Assembly (NCBI GenBank): GCA_037013495.1 | Contig: CM072811.1 | Coordinates: 15,196,659 to 15,260,658 of the forward strand | Source of the DNA: Hippophae tibetana | Taxonomy: Eukaryota > Streptophyta > Magnoliopsida > Rosales > Elaeagnaceae | DNA length: 64,000 bases | Reading direction: 5' to 3' | In this document: positions 34,099 to 46,055 of the stretch, one piece after another | How the letters are laid out: each line of letters starts with the position of its first letter | How positions within the stretch are numbered: the stretch's first letter is position 1 | Program-made: the position numbers and the translations under genes | The notes under the pieces: model-generated | The model's input: the letters and a program-made list of their open reading frames with translations, nothing else | The model's database searches: none | What the model was told of the DNA's origin: nothing

Positions 34099-35007
34099 TG
34101 AATGCTTGAAATGCATTAATATTTCATGATTTTATTATACTTAAATGTAATAAATAAATTTGAATATGTATGTTTTTATCATTATTTAAGAAAATGTATA
34201 TGTTCATAATCACTAGCATTTTTTGATGTATTTCAGGTGCTTTTTAGCTTCAAAAATATAAATTGATCAATACATGAAAAAAAAACACCTAAAGTATTAA
34301 TTTACAACTTAATAGCTTAAAGGAATAATGGATGTACACCTTAAATGTAGAACCAAAACAATGTAAGGAGCATAAAACAAGAATTGAAGTAAAGTGATGT
34401 GTACTACAACCAAGATATAATGGGCTATGGTGCATTCCTTTCTACGTAGATTCGCTAGGCCTGATGCTCATTCTATGCCATAGCATAAAAATAGTGAGCC
34501 ATGATGTGACATATTCAAAATATAATTAGGCAAGCCTCTACATATCTCGGGTCGTGGAACAATAAAAGTTGGATTGAGGCATATGTGTAATTATTTCACC
34601 TGAAGCCCTTTGATTTCAATGAGCCTATAAATAAAACATTTTCTTGTTTTGGTTAAGTAGTTAGGAGTCATATTATAATTTAGAGTTTTATTTGTTTTCA
34701 GAGCTGTCAGAACTCTTTTCTATTCTATATTTTTAGTGTAGTTCTCATATAAAACTTAGATTAGGAAATAGTAAATAAGAGACAACAATAGGGAGATTTT
34801 TTTAGATCAAGTTATTCAAAAAGGTTGCTAGAATTTAGGAAATATTGTGAAGATTAAGATCACAACAATGGAATAGAGCACATCCTTCTATCTACTTGTG
34901 GATACTATAATCTAATCTCTATTCTTATTTCTTTTCAGTAAATAATTTTATATTACTTGAATTTGTTGAAATTAATTTATTGGTCATTTATTAATTTCAA
35001 CATGTCT
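34099..35007 (+). repeat. Left part of P 5' LTR
   Basis: It follows the LTR at 62192 from its start (ATGCTTGAAATGCATTAATA, compare 62195-62214) through shared blocks such as TTATTTCACCTGAAGCCCT and TATTATAATTTAGAGTTTT, to about 34985. It is then cut by the Tekay LTR. About 0.7 kb of the LTR between here and 47697 is missing. Confidence 0.7.
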
Positions 35008-36511
35008 AGCTGATTATAACAGTCAATAAGTTAAATAAGGTTTTAGGTCTAACTTGTAATGTCTAAATCCCTCATGATGGATTTTCACATTTTTCCACAA
35101 TTACATTGATTATCGATCATAGTTGAAAAGTAAAGGAAGAGTGGTGGATGAGCTTACATCCTAGTAGAAGCCTACTCTAATATATTATTTTAATAAACAA
35201 GTATTCATGATGTATGGTATTTATTAATAAATTTCATGAATGGAAGTAGTAATCATCAGTACAAAATGAGGGGACATTTAAGTCATAAAATGTACGTATA
35301 CTAGTACTTCCTTGATTTTAGGGGACCAAAGGAGTGTATATTCCGAGTGTACCAATCCATGCTCATACAATATAAAATATTTTATACGATATAAATCAAA
35401 TGCATGAGATGAAATCCCATATGTATTAGTCTCCAAAATACATATGGATATGTACGGCCCAATTCCAAGATGTATGTGGGTCCACCTCCGACCCGATGTA
35501 TGATTGTAATACATATGGCATATGTATTGGTCAAATCAATATCCTATTGGCCTTATCTATGGGTAGTCGACTCTAAAACACAATGAAAGGTATAACTCAG
35601 AGGCCCATATGTAGTCAACAAATCCAAGATTCAATATATGGAAAAACTCAAAACACAATAGGGGTCCAATTTCAAGGCTCGTGTATGAGCAATAAATCCT
35701 AGGCACCATAGACAAAAAACATTGAGAACACATATCATATGATGTGTACCTATTTCTCAACAAAAATAGTCTACTAATGCTAGTATCCCAATTTACCATA
35801 CTCCTCTAGACAACATACAAGCACAGTCCACATGGATAAAGTCATTTTCATGATGCATGTATAAAAACCTTGGATGCCATGTAATATTTTCAACACAGAT
35901 TTCATATCAAAATTAATACTAGCTTTATAAAATTTTCCAATTTATGCATAATAAAATATTTACAAAGAGTATCTCATTTTAACAAAAATTATAACATTAT
36001 TATATAAATCATGGAACCCAATTATCATTTTATTCATAACATATTATGCATGATTTTTTATTTAAAAATATAAATGATTTAAAAAGTTTGAGTAGAAACC
36101 TCTAACTAGAAACTTATTCTACTGCTAAACTTTTGAACTCGAACTACTGGATATTTATATCCGAGATGCCCTCCAAAATGTGGAAAAAGTCCATTCAATT
36201 TAGAGAGAGAAAGTTTTACATAGAGAATGGAGAGAGCGATAAATTGTGTGTGTAGGGAGTGGTGAGGTTTGGCCCCTTTTATAGGCAAAATTTGAAGCTC
36301 ATCAGCCACCTCGACAAGAGTGGTGGCAAGGGGTGTGACAATAAGCTGGAAAGAGGTAGCAGCAAAGGTATGTTGAGGTATGTTAATCTTTTCTATTCGA
36401 TCCAATTTTTCACACGAAAATTTTCTCATAGATTCCTACACTTCAAACTATTGTCCAAAATTAATTTTATGATACTTTAATTATTTATAATAATTTTTTG
36501 CCATTTTACAT
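35008..36511 (-). repeat. Tekay 3' LTR, end truncated
   Basis: On - it starts TGTAAAATGG at 36511 after a purine-rich stretch (AAAAGGGTAAGAA). It matches the 5' LTR at 46056-47696 block by block (for example CATGCATAATATGTTATGAA). It stops near 35008, about 217 bp before the expected end. Confidence 0.8.
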
Positions 36512-36529
36512 TCTTACCCTTTTAAAAAA

Positions 36530-36909
36530 ATTCATCCTCAAAATTTCATAACTCCTTAAGTTCAAATAGCATGTGTAGATTTCAAACTTTAACTCAAAAG
36601 GTCCATATTTAATGCTAGGATGTTTCCATTGAACCTTTACTAGTGGTATTTCTCTTCTTGTTAAATTCTTGAGTTGAAATCAATTATCAACATCGGTTCT
36701 CCAATATGATGCACACTCTTCTGACGGTCATTTGGTCCAATTAGGTACACCACTTGAACCAATCAATACTTTTTCGTAGGGTAGAAGTATGAAAATAAGT
36801 GTGAAAATCATTGTAATCTTCTAACAAGTTTGGTGTAACTCCAATTGATACACTACATCTCTAATTCTTTTAAATTTTTCAAAGTAGTTTGACGTAACGA
36901 GGTGTTAAC
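36530..36909 (-). pseudogene. pol: Tekay integrase C-terminus and chromodomain-like remnant
   Basis: On -, LTPRYV (at 36909) is the well-known GKL(S/T)PRYVGPF block of chromovirus integrase tails. Further on, across shifts, ASYWRT and IPLVKVQWKHPS appear. The latter is the end block of the plant chromovirus chromodomain region. Stops and shifts are frequent. Confidence 0.72.
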
Positions 36910-37850
36910 TGATCAGACACACATATTGTGTGAAATGAATACGCAAGTATACATATCATAAAATTAATATAATGATAAGAAAAGAACATTGTCACGAAGA
37001 TTATGTTACTAGAAACTAATTTTTAAAACTAAAAAAAATAAAAATAAATTTTTTAATTTTTTAATTTTAAGAAAGTAAAATTGAAAAACTAAAAATAAAT
37101 AACAATAATTAATTAAATAAAATTTGGTAACTAAGAAGATATATAAGAAAATATCTAGGAATACTTAATACCCCAATTTTCTAAAAAAGTGAATCACTAA
37201 AAATCCCCATAATATAACTATCAATCAATTGTATGATCAATTGAATCCAAACATGTGAATCACTAAAGTCTCCCCAATTTTCTAAACATGTGAACACTAA
37301 AATCCTCCTTTTTAATCTCCACCAAAATTGAATCTCTTATTTATTTTTTTTGTATTTTTCTCTCTTCTTGGTTCCAAAAACTGATAAAATAATATGTTAA
37401 TTTTAGCTTATTAGGGTTTATGGGGTGATATAGCTCAAGTAGAATCTAGATCGACAGATCAACTTCATAGCAAGGGCTAAGATGAAAAAGAGGAAAATGT
37501 ACAGTGTTGGCTAATAAAAAGATGACATATGGCATGTAAAATTTAGTGGCAAATCAAAGAACGACACAGTGCACGTGTGGACTGGTCTACATCAAAAGTG
37601 TAAAGTTGGCACCACGTGGTGATCTATGATTCATGGATTTGGCTTACATAGTAAATAGTAGGAAGGAATGGATGATTATTGTGATGACACGTGCAGAGAT
37701 AGTTGACAATGTGCCAAAGTCGAAAGGAACGTTGTGCTAACATATGTCAAAGCTTTGCATCACCCTATACACGTTGTTTTTTGTGCCACACTCATAGTAG
37801 GACATATGGGTGCCACACATGCATATTCATAAATAAAATAATATGAGCAG
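36910..37850 (-). repeat. Z2 3' LTR, start missing
   Basis: On - it ends GTCTGATCA at 36910, like Z1 (GTCGATCA at 14899). It shares with Z1 the order AATTGATTGATA, TTAGTTTTAAAAATTAGTT and ACTTGCGTA/ACTTATGTA. Similarity to the 5' LTR (42145-42804) runs to about 37850 and then stops, so roughly the first 160 bp are lost. Confidence 0.7.
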
Positions 37851-39160
37851 TATATTCATAAATGTATATTTATTAATACGTGCATATTTAGCAAAAACTA
37901 TCCCCCTCAAAAGTTGTACAATTTTATGACAAGGAGGTTCTTACATATTCATCAATCAACATTCCATCAATACAAAGATATGCAAGGTTTTTCATGAATT
38001 GATTTATGTGTTTGTTGCACATGATATCATCCAATGCTCTCATGAAATCAACCTATAAGAGCATGCTGTAATGTAAGGCTTAGGTGGGGATTGATAAATG
38101 AAGGCATTTTGGCTCTTTCCACTCCTTAGCTTTCTTTTTATTCATCATGCATGTTTTAATTGTAATTGAGCTTTAACTTGATATTTTAGTGCACCATATC
38201 TTATCATTATTTTCATATTCTTTTATTCCACATCTTTTTTTGTAACTTCACAACACTCCCAAACTTATTTTTAATTTTATTTTCCTTTTATTTATAAGGA
38301 TAATTGTGTTGTGAGTTTTATTTCTTCTTTTTCTCTCTCTCTCTCTTTTCTTTGGCGTATTAGATTTCACCTTACTCTATAGCATAACACTTGATTTCAT
38401 TTTTTCTTTTCATACAAGCAAAATGTGCAAGGGTAAAAATAAAGCCTATTGGTTAGGTATAAAATGTGGCTTAAGAATATGAAAGTTTATTTGTTAGGCT
38501 CAAATGGATGACTACGGATATTAACAATGGTTAGCTTGAAAGGCTCAATGGATCCAAATAAGGCCTAAATCATCTCTTTTGCTAAATATTATTCAGGATT
38601 TTGCCTCAAGGGATTATCAAATAGATTCTAAAAGTTGGTAGATCTCATCAACTCGCATAACTCACTACAAATTTTCTCTCAATAAGAACACCAAAATCAA
38701 TCACGAACATGTGCATAAAAATTTGAATCAATCCAATCAAAACTAACAAGCATATCACATAATTAATGTTAGCATATTAATGAGTATATTACATTCCTTA
38801 TCCTAGTCATGATAACCATTTTTTATGATTGAGTTAATATGTTTCATATCAAGCATACATGCATTTAATTTATATATATTTATCAATTTGTACCCAAATC
38901 ATGATTAAAAATATCCTAAAAATAATTATAAAAATTTCTAAAAATTGAAAATGAACACTAAATACTAAATTAGAGAATGAACTTCCCTCCCTCAAACATA
39001 AATTGCAAATTGTCCCCATTGTACACATATAAAAATGAAAAAGTAAAAGAAAAGAAAACTCCCTTAGTCTAGCACACCACATATGTCATTGAAACTGTTC
39101 AATCTTGTTGTGCCAGTGCTCTCCACATTTATTCAACTACAAAAATATATAATTAAAATG
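37851..39160 (-). other. Z2 untranslated tail
   Basis: AT-rich with a (TC)n run at 38331-38346. No protein and no clear polypurine tract remain. It connects the post-pol hairpins to the truncated LTR. Confidence 0.5.
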
Positions 39161-39163
39161 ACA

Positions 39164-39213
39164 TTGGGTTGCCTCCCAACCAGCGTCACGTTTAACATCC
39201 TTGACTTGAGGAT
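39164..39213 (-). other. Post-pol stem-loops (Z2)
   Basis: On -: ATCCT-CAAGTCA-AGGAT (39213-39197), then GTTAAACGTGACGCTG, then TTGGG-AGGCAA-CCCAA (39179-39164). The second loop AGGCAA equals that of A1. The arms differ from A1 by paired changes. Confidence 0.6.
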
Positions 39214-39219
39214 CTTATC

Positions 39220-39700
39220 AAGTCCAAAGGTACATCCATCTATGTCTATTTACTTTGGTGTTTACCTAAAAATAGTTTAAGTCTTGATTTGTTCAATAAT
39301 ACCTTATGTTCTTTTTTAAAATATAATGCTCAATTCTCTTATAATGTCATTTGTTTTCTTTTTTGTACTTTTGGCAAACTTTTAAGCACTCAACCGTAAG
39401 TTATCCAATTTATGTATTTCTATCATCCTTTTCACCCCTCTATTGGACTCTTTTGCTTTCCTACTTAAGAGGGGATGAGAGGGTAAAAAAATGAGGTCTA
39501 AACTCTATAGGCCTCCAATTTATGGTTTGAGCTTAGATCCTATCTCAAAACGTTTCACAATTACATTAGGTAAACACATTGGAGGTGTAGCCTTCAATAG
39601 TTTACACAATCAACAATATCTATCAAGGATTTCATACTTTCAAAATTTTAATAGATTGAGTAGTTTCTTGGTGAGTTTACTTTATTGTTCACAACAAATT
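39220..39700 (-). pseudogene. pol: Z2 integrase C-terminal end
   Basis: Reading on - across shifts, KVLLNKSRLKLFLGKH resembles the [15 protein letters not shown] block of A1. Upstream of it, a KRMIEIHKLDNLRLSA-like stretch fits the helix before it. The Asp/Glu core is absent. 39700-39838 is unassigned. Confidence 0.6.
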
Positions 39701-39838
39701 ATGTAACAATCTTAAATATGGTGACTCAACAACTTCTTTTAAGTTATCATCATAATCAAAAACATTTAACCTAAAGCATTAATCAACATTATCAATATCA
39801 GGGGTTTCATATGCTTTAAAAACTTTAAATGTTACTTT

Positions 39839-40282
39839 TCATCTTGCACTCTCATTGTAAGCTCGTACATTAATGAGTACTTTTCCATTTGCTAAGAATG
39901 GACGAATAAGTATGATAGGAATGTTACAATCCTCTTCCATGTCTAGTACAATGAAATCTGCAAAAAAGATGAACTTATCTACCTTTAGTAGCACATCTTC
40001 TACCAATGTTATTGAAATGGGTTTTGCTTTACCAACCCCCAATCTTTTGAAAATTGATAATGGCATAAGATTAATGTTAGAACCCAAGTCACACGGTGCT
40101 TTCTCAAAGTGGACGTTCCCAATAGTGCAAGGGATGTCAAAACTAACTACACCTTTTAGTTTCTGGGGTAGTTTTCTAGCAAGGAAGGCACTACAACCTT
40201 CAATTAAGTTTATTGTTTCATTATCTCTAAGCCTCCTTTTCTTAGATAAGATGTCCTTTAGAAATTTGGCATAAGACGGCAT
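39839..40282 (-). pseudogene. pol: Z2 protease
   Basis: 147 open codons: PSYAKFLKDILSKKRRL, NLIEGCSAFLARKLPQKLKG, IGNVHFEKAPCDLGSNINLMPL, FKRLGVGKAKPISI, VDKFIFFADFIVLDMEED and ILIRPFLANG. This is the complete Athila protease core with Asp in DLG. The normal LGRPFL motif reads LIRPFL. It is followed within about 150 bp by integrase tail, so pol has a large deletion. Confidence 0.87.
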
Positions 40283-41830
40283 CTATTCAAGTGCATCTAT
40301 AAATGATATATTTATGTGTAGCTTCTTGAATACATCTAGCAATTTTGAAAGCATTGTGTCTTAGTTGAATTACTTCCTTTTAATTGCTCTCTTTATCCAC
40401 TAATTCCTTTTCATCCTTGTTAATTTTTGGTTTCTCCTCCTCTTTGTTAGTCTCATGGCCTTTTAGCCTCATATTCCTCCCTTAGAGTTTTATCACTCCT
40501 CAAGGCTATGGCATTTCAATGGTACTTACCTTTTCTTCTTAGGTTTATAATTGTGTCACTTGGAAGGTTAGCTTGAGGTCTTTGAATTATAGCCTTGGAA
40601 AGTTGCCCCATTTAGTTCTCCAAATTTCACATTGAATCCTCTTGAGTGGACACTTTTGTATTTACTGATTTGATGAAGTCTTTCATCATCCCTATTAAAG
40701 CATTTGTATTGTCCTCAGTACATGGCTTCTTCTATTGGACTTGTGATTATTGTGGTTGTTGAAAATCTAGTGGTGGAAATGATTAGTGGTTGAATTGCTT
40801 ACCACCTTCATTGTTGTTATTAATCAAAGGGAAATTTGGAAGTTGTCTTCATCCTGGGTTATACATGTTTGAGTATGGGTTATTGTTTCGATTCATATTA
40901 TCTACATATAATACTCATTCATGATTATTTGGATGATTATCAAAAAAATGTGTTCCCCCACAAAACACACAAGGCACCCTTGAATCTAAGACTTGGTTTC
41001 TACTTACTTGTGAGTTTTGAGCATTCAAGAGATTCATCAAAGATGTCACTTGAGCTGCAAGTGTCATGACATCATTCACCTCATGCATTCCGGCTATTCT
41101 ACTTGTGCCTGCCGTTCTATCCATTGGCCATTGATAATTATTTCTGGCCATTTTTTCAAGTAAATCATAAGTTTGATTGTAAGATTTGGCTATTGGAGTT
41201 CCATTAGCGGATGGAAAAATAATGGTTCTTGTTTGAGCATTGAGACCATTGTAGAAAGTCACCATTTTGATTCAAAGAGGGATACCATGGTGAGAACATT
41301 TTCTTAGAAATTCTTTGAATCTTTCCCATGCTTCATATAAAGATTCTCCTTCATATTATAGGTAGGAGGTAATGTCATTCCTAAGGTTTGCATTCTTTGT
41401 TGGTGGGAAGAATTTCATCAAGAGATTTTCTGCTAAATCATTCCAAGATGTATGGAATTAGGTGGCAAAGAGTTTATCCAAGCTCAAGTATGGTCTCACA
41501 AAGAGTAAGAGAACAATCTAAGCCTAAATGCCTCTCCGATCACACCATTGAATTTAAATGAATCTCCAACATTAATAAAAAATTTGAGATGACGATGAGG
41601 ATCCACTATTGGTAATTCGGTGAATTGTCCAACTATTTGTAGCATTTAAAACATCACTAACTTTAGTTCAAACTGATTAACTTGAGTGTTTGGCCTTGTA
41701 ATAGTTATATTCAACCCTACCAATAAAGGGATTTCATATTCATTCATAGATATACCTATCATCCAAGGAATCTGGTTGATCAAATTTAGTTTATTATTGT
41801 TTATTTCTAATGGATTAGCCATTTTTCCAC
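40283..41830 (-). pseudogene. gag: Z2 gag, degraded
   Basis: The open part 41265-40915 has FYNGLNAQTRTIIFPSANGT, YNQTYDLLEKMARNNYQW, DVMTLAAQVTSLMNLL and a knuckle-like CVFCGGTHFFDNHPN in which the last Cys is His. Upstream (41265-41830), eroded sequence fits the Gag core and N-terminus seen in Z1 (FELK.V, YPL.R..N). Downstream is a Gln/Asn-rich stretch with stops. Confidence 0.8.
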
Positions 41831-42121
41831 TTGAGTGATAACTTGATATCTTATTAATCTCAAAGTACGCTCGATTTCAGGATCTAAAGGCAATATTTCT
41901 TTCTCACTAACTCTGCTTATGCAATAGACTCAAATATGTTTCTAATTGCATCAAAGGATATGTCTAAATTAAAATAAATAACTAAATAAATAAATTTAAT
42001 TTAAAAAAATAAATAAAGGAAATTAACTAAAATAAATAATTAATTAATTAACTAGATAACTAAATAAATTAAAATTAGGAAAAATAAGTAAAATGAAATA
42101 ATTAATTTCTAATATTCATAA

Positions 42122-42139
42122 TCCTCAGCAACGACACCA
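42122..42139 (-). promoter_or_regulatory. Z2 primer-binding site (tRNA-Asp type, mutated)
   Basis: On - TGGTGTCGTTGCTGAGGA, close to the intact TGGCGCCGTTGCCGGGGA at 55604-55621. It sits against the shortened 5' LTR. Confidence 0.78.
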
Positions 42140-42144
42140 AAAAA

Positions 42145-42804
42145 TGATAAAAACAATATGTTTATTTTTGCTCATTAGGGTTTATAGGGTGATTAAGGGG
42201 TTAAATATAACTCATGTGGAATCTGAACAGTTAGATCAAGGGATAAGATGAAAAAGGAAAACTAATATGTTGGAAAATAGAACAATGATATATGGCATGT
42301 GGAATTCAGTGGCGACAACCCATTACATGGATAGAATAATGTACGTCAACGATAATGAGTTGATGCCATATGATTATCTGTAATTCATGGAGTTGGCTTG
42401 CATGTAAAATAGTTAGAAGGAATGGACGAATAACATGATGACTTATGGAAAATTAGTTAATCGCGGGGTGAAGTTGGAAGGAACGCTCTACTAACACATG
42501 TTTAAATGTTGCATCACCCTGTACCTGAGGCTTTGCATGATTCAACCTCTCTGCTTGGTGGCACCCAATTCTCCTACTACGTCAGTTGCTCTATATACGT
42601 GGTGTGCATGTGATAACTCCTATTTGTTTTTGTGTTAAAATTCATAAATAATCCATAAAAATTCCAAAAATTATATTTTCATCCTTTTTCTCTAGAAAGT
42701 TCATATTTTAATATTTTTAACATCAAAAATACTACTTATTAATTAAAACGAGAAAAGATTAACTAGAAAAGTGCATTGATGACTCTACTCTCATAGAGTC
42801 ATCA
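42145..42804 (-). repeat. Z2 5' LTR with internal deletion
   Basis: On - it starts TGATGACTCTATG (42804) as in Z1 and follows it to TTTTTATCA. It then passes directly to the primer site, lacking about 470 bp present in the 3' LTR (36910-37381). The first 28 bases form a perfect 11-bp inverted repeat with a 6-base loop (42777-42804). Confidence 0.75.
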
Positions 42805-43960
42805 TTGATTTCTCTTTTTATCCCAAAACATGGCTCTTCAAAAAATATGATCATACTTTTCGAGGTTCAAAGGTCATTGTCCACCATCAGTGTAATTTTT
42901 ATAGCTAGCATTGAGTTGTATTAAGGTTATCTTGATTTGGATCTTTTAATTATTTCTTGAATGGGACCGGTCTTTGTCATGCTATAATTCTTACTTTAGC
43001 TTAACACATCGAATATCTATAAGGTCGTTCATGTAAGGCTTTGTTTGTGTTTATCCCAATACTTCTATAATAATTATTGTTGCAAAAAACTTCAATAAAT
43101 GATGATTGGTTGATTTAATTTCTTCTAAACTCGAAAACATGATGTCTATTCTCTAATTTTTGAATAATCCTTTCATGATGTCTATTAATTTTAGGATAAT
43201 GTATTATACTATACAACAATTGCATCCCCAAAATTCATGTAACAATTCTTCAAATGAATGAGAGAATTTTGGTTCTTAATATAACACAATTGTCTACAAT
43301 GCACTCGTACAATCTCTTATGAAATTATTTACCAAATATCGAGTCTTTACTTGTCGCTATCTAGTCCAATTGCTACGAATTAACCTATATCATTTTTCCC
43401 TTTGCTCCTTTAGTTAATTTTCTTAAAATCATGATACTTTCTTTATGTACTATAAATTCTATACGACTTTCCTTAATTGTTCTTTGTCTTAAAGAGTCTA
43501 TATCTAGAATTGCTATCTTCCCCTTCAAAATGAAATGCTTTAATAGTAAGAATATTTCCATCCATAAATTCTCCTTCTAATAATCACCACCATGCTTCAC
43601 AAAAATCCAAGATTATTATATAGAGTTGTTTATTACATTGTAGGGTTGACCATCAAACTATACTTGTCTCACATCGTCTTGTAAATTCAATTTGTAATCC
43701 TTCTATCATTCGAGTGTTTTTTCCATGTACCAATATCATTTGTGTGACAACTCTGACTTTAGACTTAAGGTTTTTCATTGCTTTGTCTACATGAACAGTA
43801 GAATGAAATTATAATCCTTTTGAAGATACCTTTCCCATAATTCCATTTATACTTATGATACTTCTCCACTTCTCCAAAGAAAACATAACAATTTGTTAAT
43901 TCCTTTTTGTAAACTCGTGTATCAGGATGTGCAATGTAATTTTATTTAATATTATCATCA
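42805..43960 (-). pseudogene. pol: Tekay integrase, degraded
   Basis: Reading on - across stops, an integrase tail resembling the family block is visible near 42810-42960 (LEKYDHIF, RAMFWDKK, compared with LEF..GD.VFLK). This segment ends where Z2 is inserted. Earlier parts of the core are very eroded; I could not place the D,D-35-E residues. Confidence 0.55.
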
Positions 43961-44467
43961 GTATAATGTTATCATTGAATTTTATATATGTTGTACTTAT
44001 ATCACTATTATTGAAAGTTGATGATGAGTTTCTTAATGGATCCACCTCGGTTTAATCTCCTAATTCTTGAGGTTGATTCCCTTAAATTGTAAAGATTTTT
44101 TTGTTGTCTTTCTTTATGCAATTGTATCTCATCTTTCAAAATCAGACAAATGATGCGTCTAGTTTTTTCAATATCATAGCAAATGCAAATCTCTTTAACT
44201 AGTGTAGAGTATCGATCTCTGTGCAAACATCCTAGTATGTACAAGTCCTTTCTATGATGTGTTAGTAAACATTACTTGTTATGCTTCGTTATTGATACTA
44301 TAATTATTGATGTAATTAACACCCACACTTCAATTCTTATAGGGTTGCTCCATGTTCACATTCTTTGTTGATACCATTTGATGCTCTTTAGAGTTAATTA
44401 TGTGAGGGGGTACTATAGTCTCTAATTTTTCCTTTCTCAAATTTCACGTAAAATCATCGATCTCTGA

Positions 44468-44906
44468 TCATTTCAAAGTAGTTCTCTTATGAGTTCCTCT
44501 TTCTCCCAGAGTGCTTGTTATAAGCTTAAAAAGTAGTTTTGGTACTTTCAATTCTCTTAACTTATAGTTGTTGATGTCATGATTTTGAAAGTTTGCATCC
44601 TTGAGTTGACCAAATAATTCAATTATATTTATTGCTTGATGATAATCAATGCATAACATGGAATTCACAACCTTAATTTTGACAAACAAAACAAGCGTTC
44701 CACAAGGCAACGATCTCAGTCAAAAGAATCTTTTTTGTCAATAGTTCATACAATTTTTTTCCTAAACTTCTTTCTCCATGGATGCTATTCTTTAGGGAGA
44801 GATACTTATTGATGCAATTCCAAGATATATCTTGATTATAAAATTTCCCTCGAGCTGGGGCAAGTTCAGGTAACGTTTTCAAAATACATCTCAAATATAT
44901 ATTCAC
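44468..44906 (-). pseudogene. pol: Tekay reverse transcriptase fragment
   Basis: On -, LPELAPARGK followed by SIHGERS and KKLYELL, then GTLVLFVKIK and MLCIDYHQ, match the start of chromovirus RT (the PPAR, GAPVLFVKKK and CIDYRQ blocks). The frame then fades after ELKVPKLLFKL. No catalytic YVDD block is visible. 43961-44467 and 44907-46031 should hold RNase H and gag-protease but are too eroded for me to read. Confidence 0.65.
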
Positions 44907-46031
44907 CGCTAGGAGTTATGTCAAGATTTTTCCATCATCAACATCTACTTCTAAAGATATTCAAAAGGAGTACACTTATTGGGTTTTGTTTTCCTTGCAA
45001 ATAATATTTAAGAGAAAAAAAGGTCCACACTTTGTATCATAAAATTAAACTTTTATAAACATAACGGACATCTACAAAGATTCCATGATGAATATTTGAA
45101 GTAAAGGGGTTTGTAAGATTTAACATTTTGGTAAAGGTTAAGGACGTGAAAGATTGGGTGGTATCCAAGGGTTGTATAGTAAAATCATATTAATCATTAT
45201 TGATTTATTGTTCCTCTTGTCAGATATGGCGAAGGTTTATTCTTGTGATCCTTATCCTAGAGTTAGGACACTTATGTCCTTATTCTTTCCTCACACAATT
45301 TCTTGTCAAACACAAGTTTACGATTGATTTGTTATAAAAGGTTCTCTAATTGACAGATAAGGTCAGAAGGACTATTTTTGAAAAGTTCATCTTTAAAATT
45401 TATATGACTACCAACCAAACTATTGACTTTTCCTTGGGAAATTCATTTTAACATTAGATGTTTTCGAGTAAGACATGATCCTTATCCATCGTTTCATTAC
45501 AACTTGATAAATGATTACACCTTATGTTTATCCTTTCATGGAAATACTAGCAATGTAAGATCTAATAATTAGGTCGAGACTTTTAAGAACTTGTTTCTAG
45601 TTTAAGTTGTCCAATCCAATAAGTGACAACTACAACTTGTTAAGAAAACTCCTATGCCTCCACAACAAGTGAATGTTGACAATTGCTCCCATAATTGTAT
45701 CAATCCTATAAATCATTTACAAAACATCTAACTTCTCTAGAAAAATAAAATTGTGGCTAATACAAATCTCCTTTAAGGTAAATGGTACATCCTTTCTTTC
45801 AAAATTATCTGGTACTATTATCAAAATACGACACTTCATTGAAATATATAAATTGAGTCTTTACAATTCTTCGTGGTAGAAATTCCACTTTTTTCCTTAG
45901 TTTACTCCTAAGTTCAATCATTACTTAGTACAATTAATTTACACATGTTTATTATTGGCAATTCTATGAGTAGTTAAGTTGAGACAAAAAAAACAAAATT
46001 TAGTTAACATTTTATTCCCAAGAGATCAAAA

Positions 46032-46047
46032 GCATGCTCTAATACCA
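46032..46047 (-). promoter_or_regulatory. Tekay primer-binding site (tRNA-iMet type)
   Basis: On - TGGTATTAGAGCATGC, close to the plant TGGTATCAGAGC form. It lies eight bases from the LTR end at 46056. Confidence 0.75.
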
Positions 46048-46055
46048 AATTATCA

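Larger units (their letters stand above)
36910..42804 (-). mobile_element. Athila-type element Z2 inserted in the Tekay integrase
   Basis: On -: 5' LTR (42804-42145, internally deleted), primer site (42139-42122), T-rich leader, gag, protease, then directly the integrase end, post-pol stem-loop, tail, and 3' LTR (about 37850-36910). RT, RNase H and most of integrase are missing. Flanks on - are ATCAA before and GTTAA after. Each is one transition away from ATTAA, which fits a decayed 5-bp target duplication. Confidence 0.75.

Noticed and set aside
35278..35799. Open frames on - with aromatic-rich sequence in the Tekay LTR
   Set aside because: They lie in an LTR, are not kept in the other Tekay LTRs, and show no domain.
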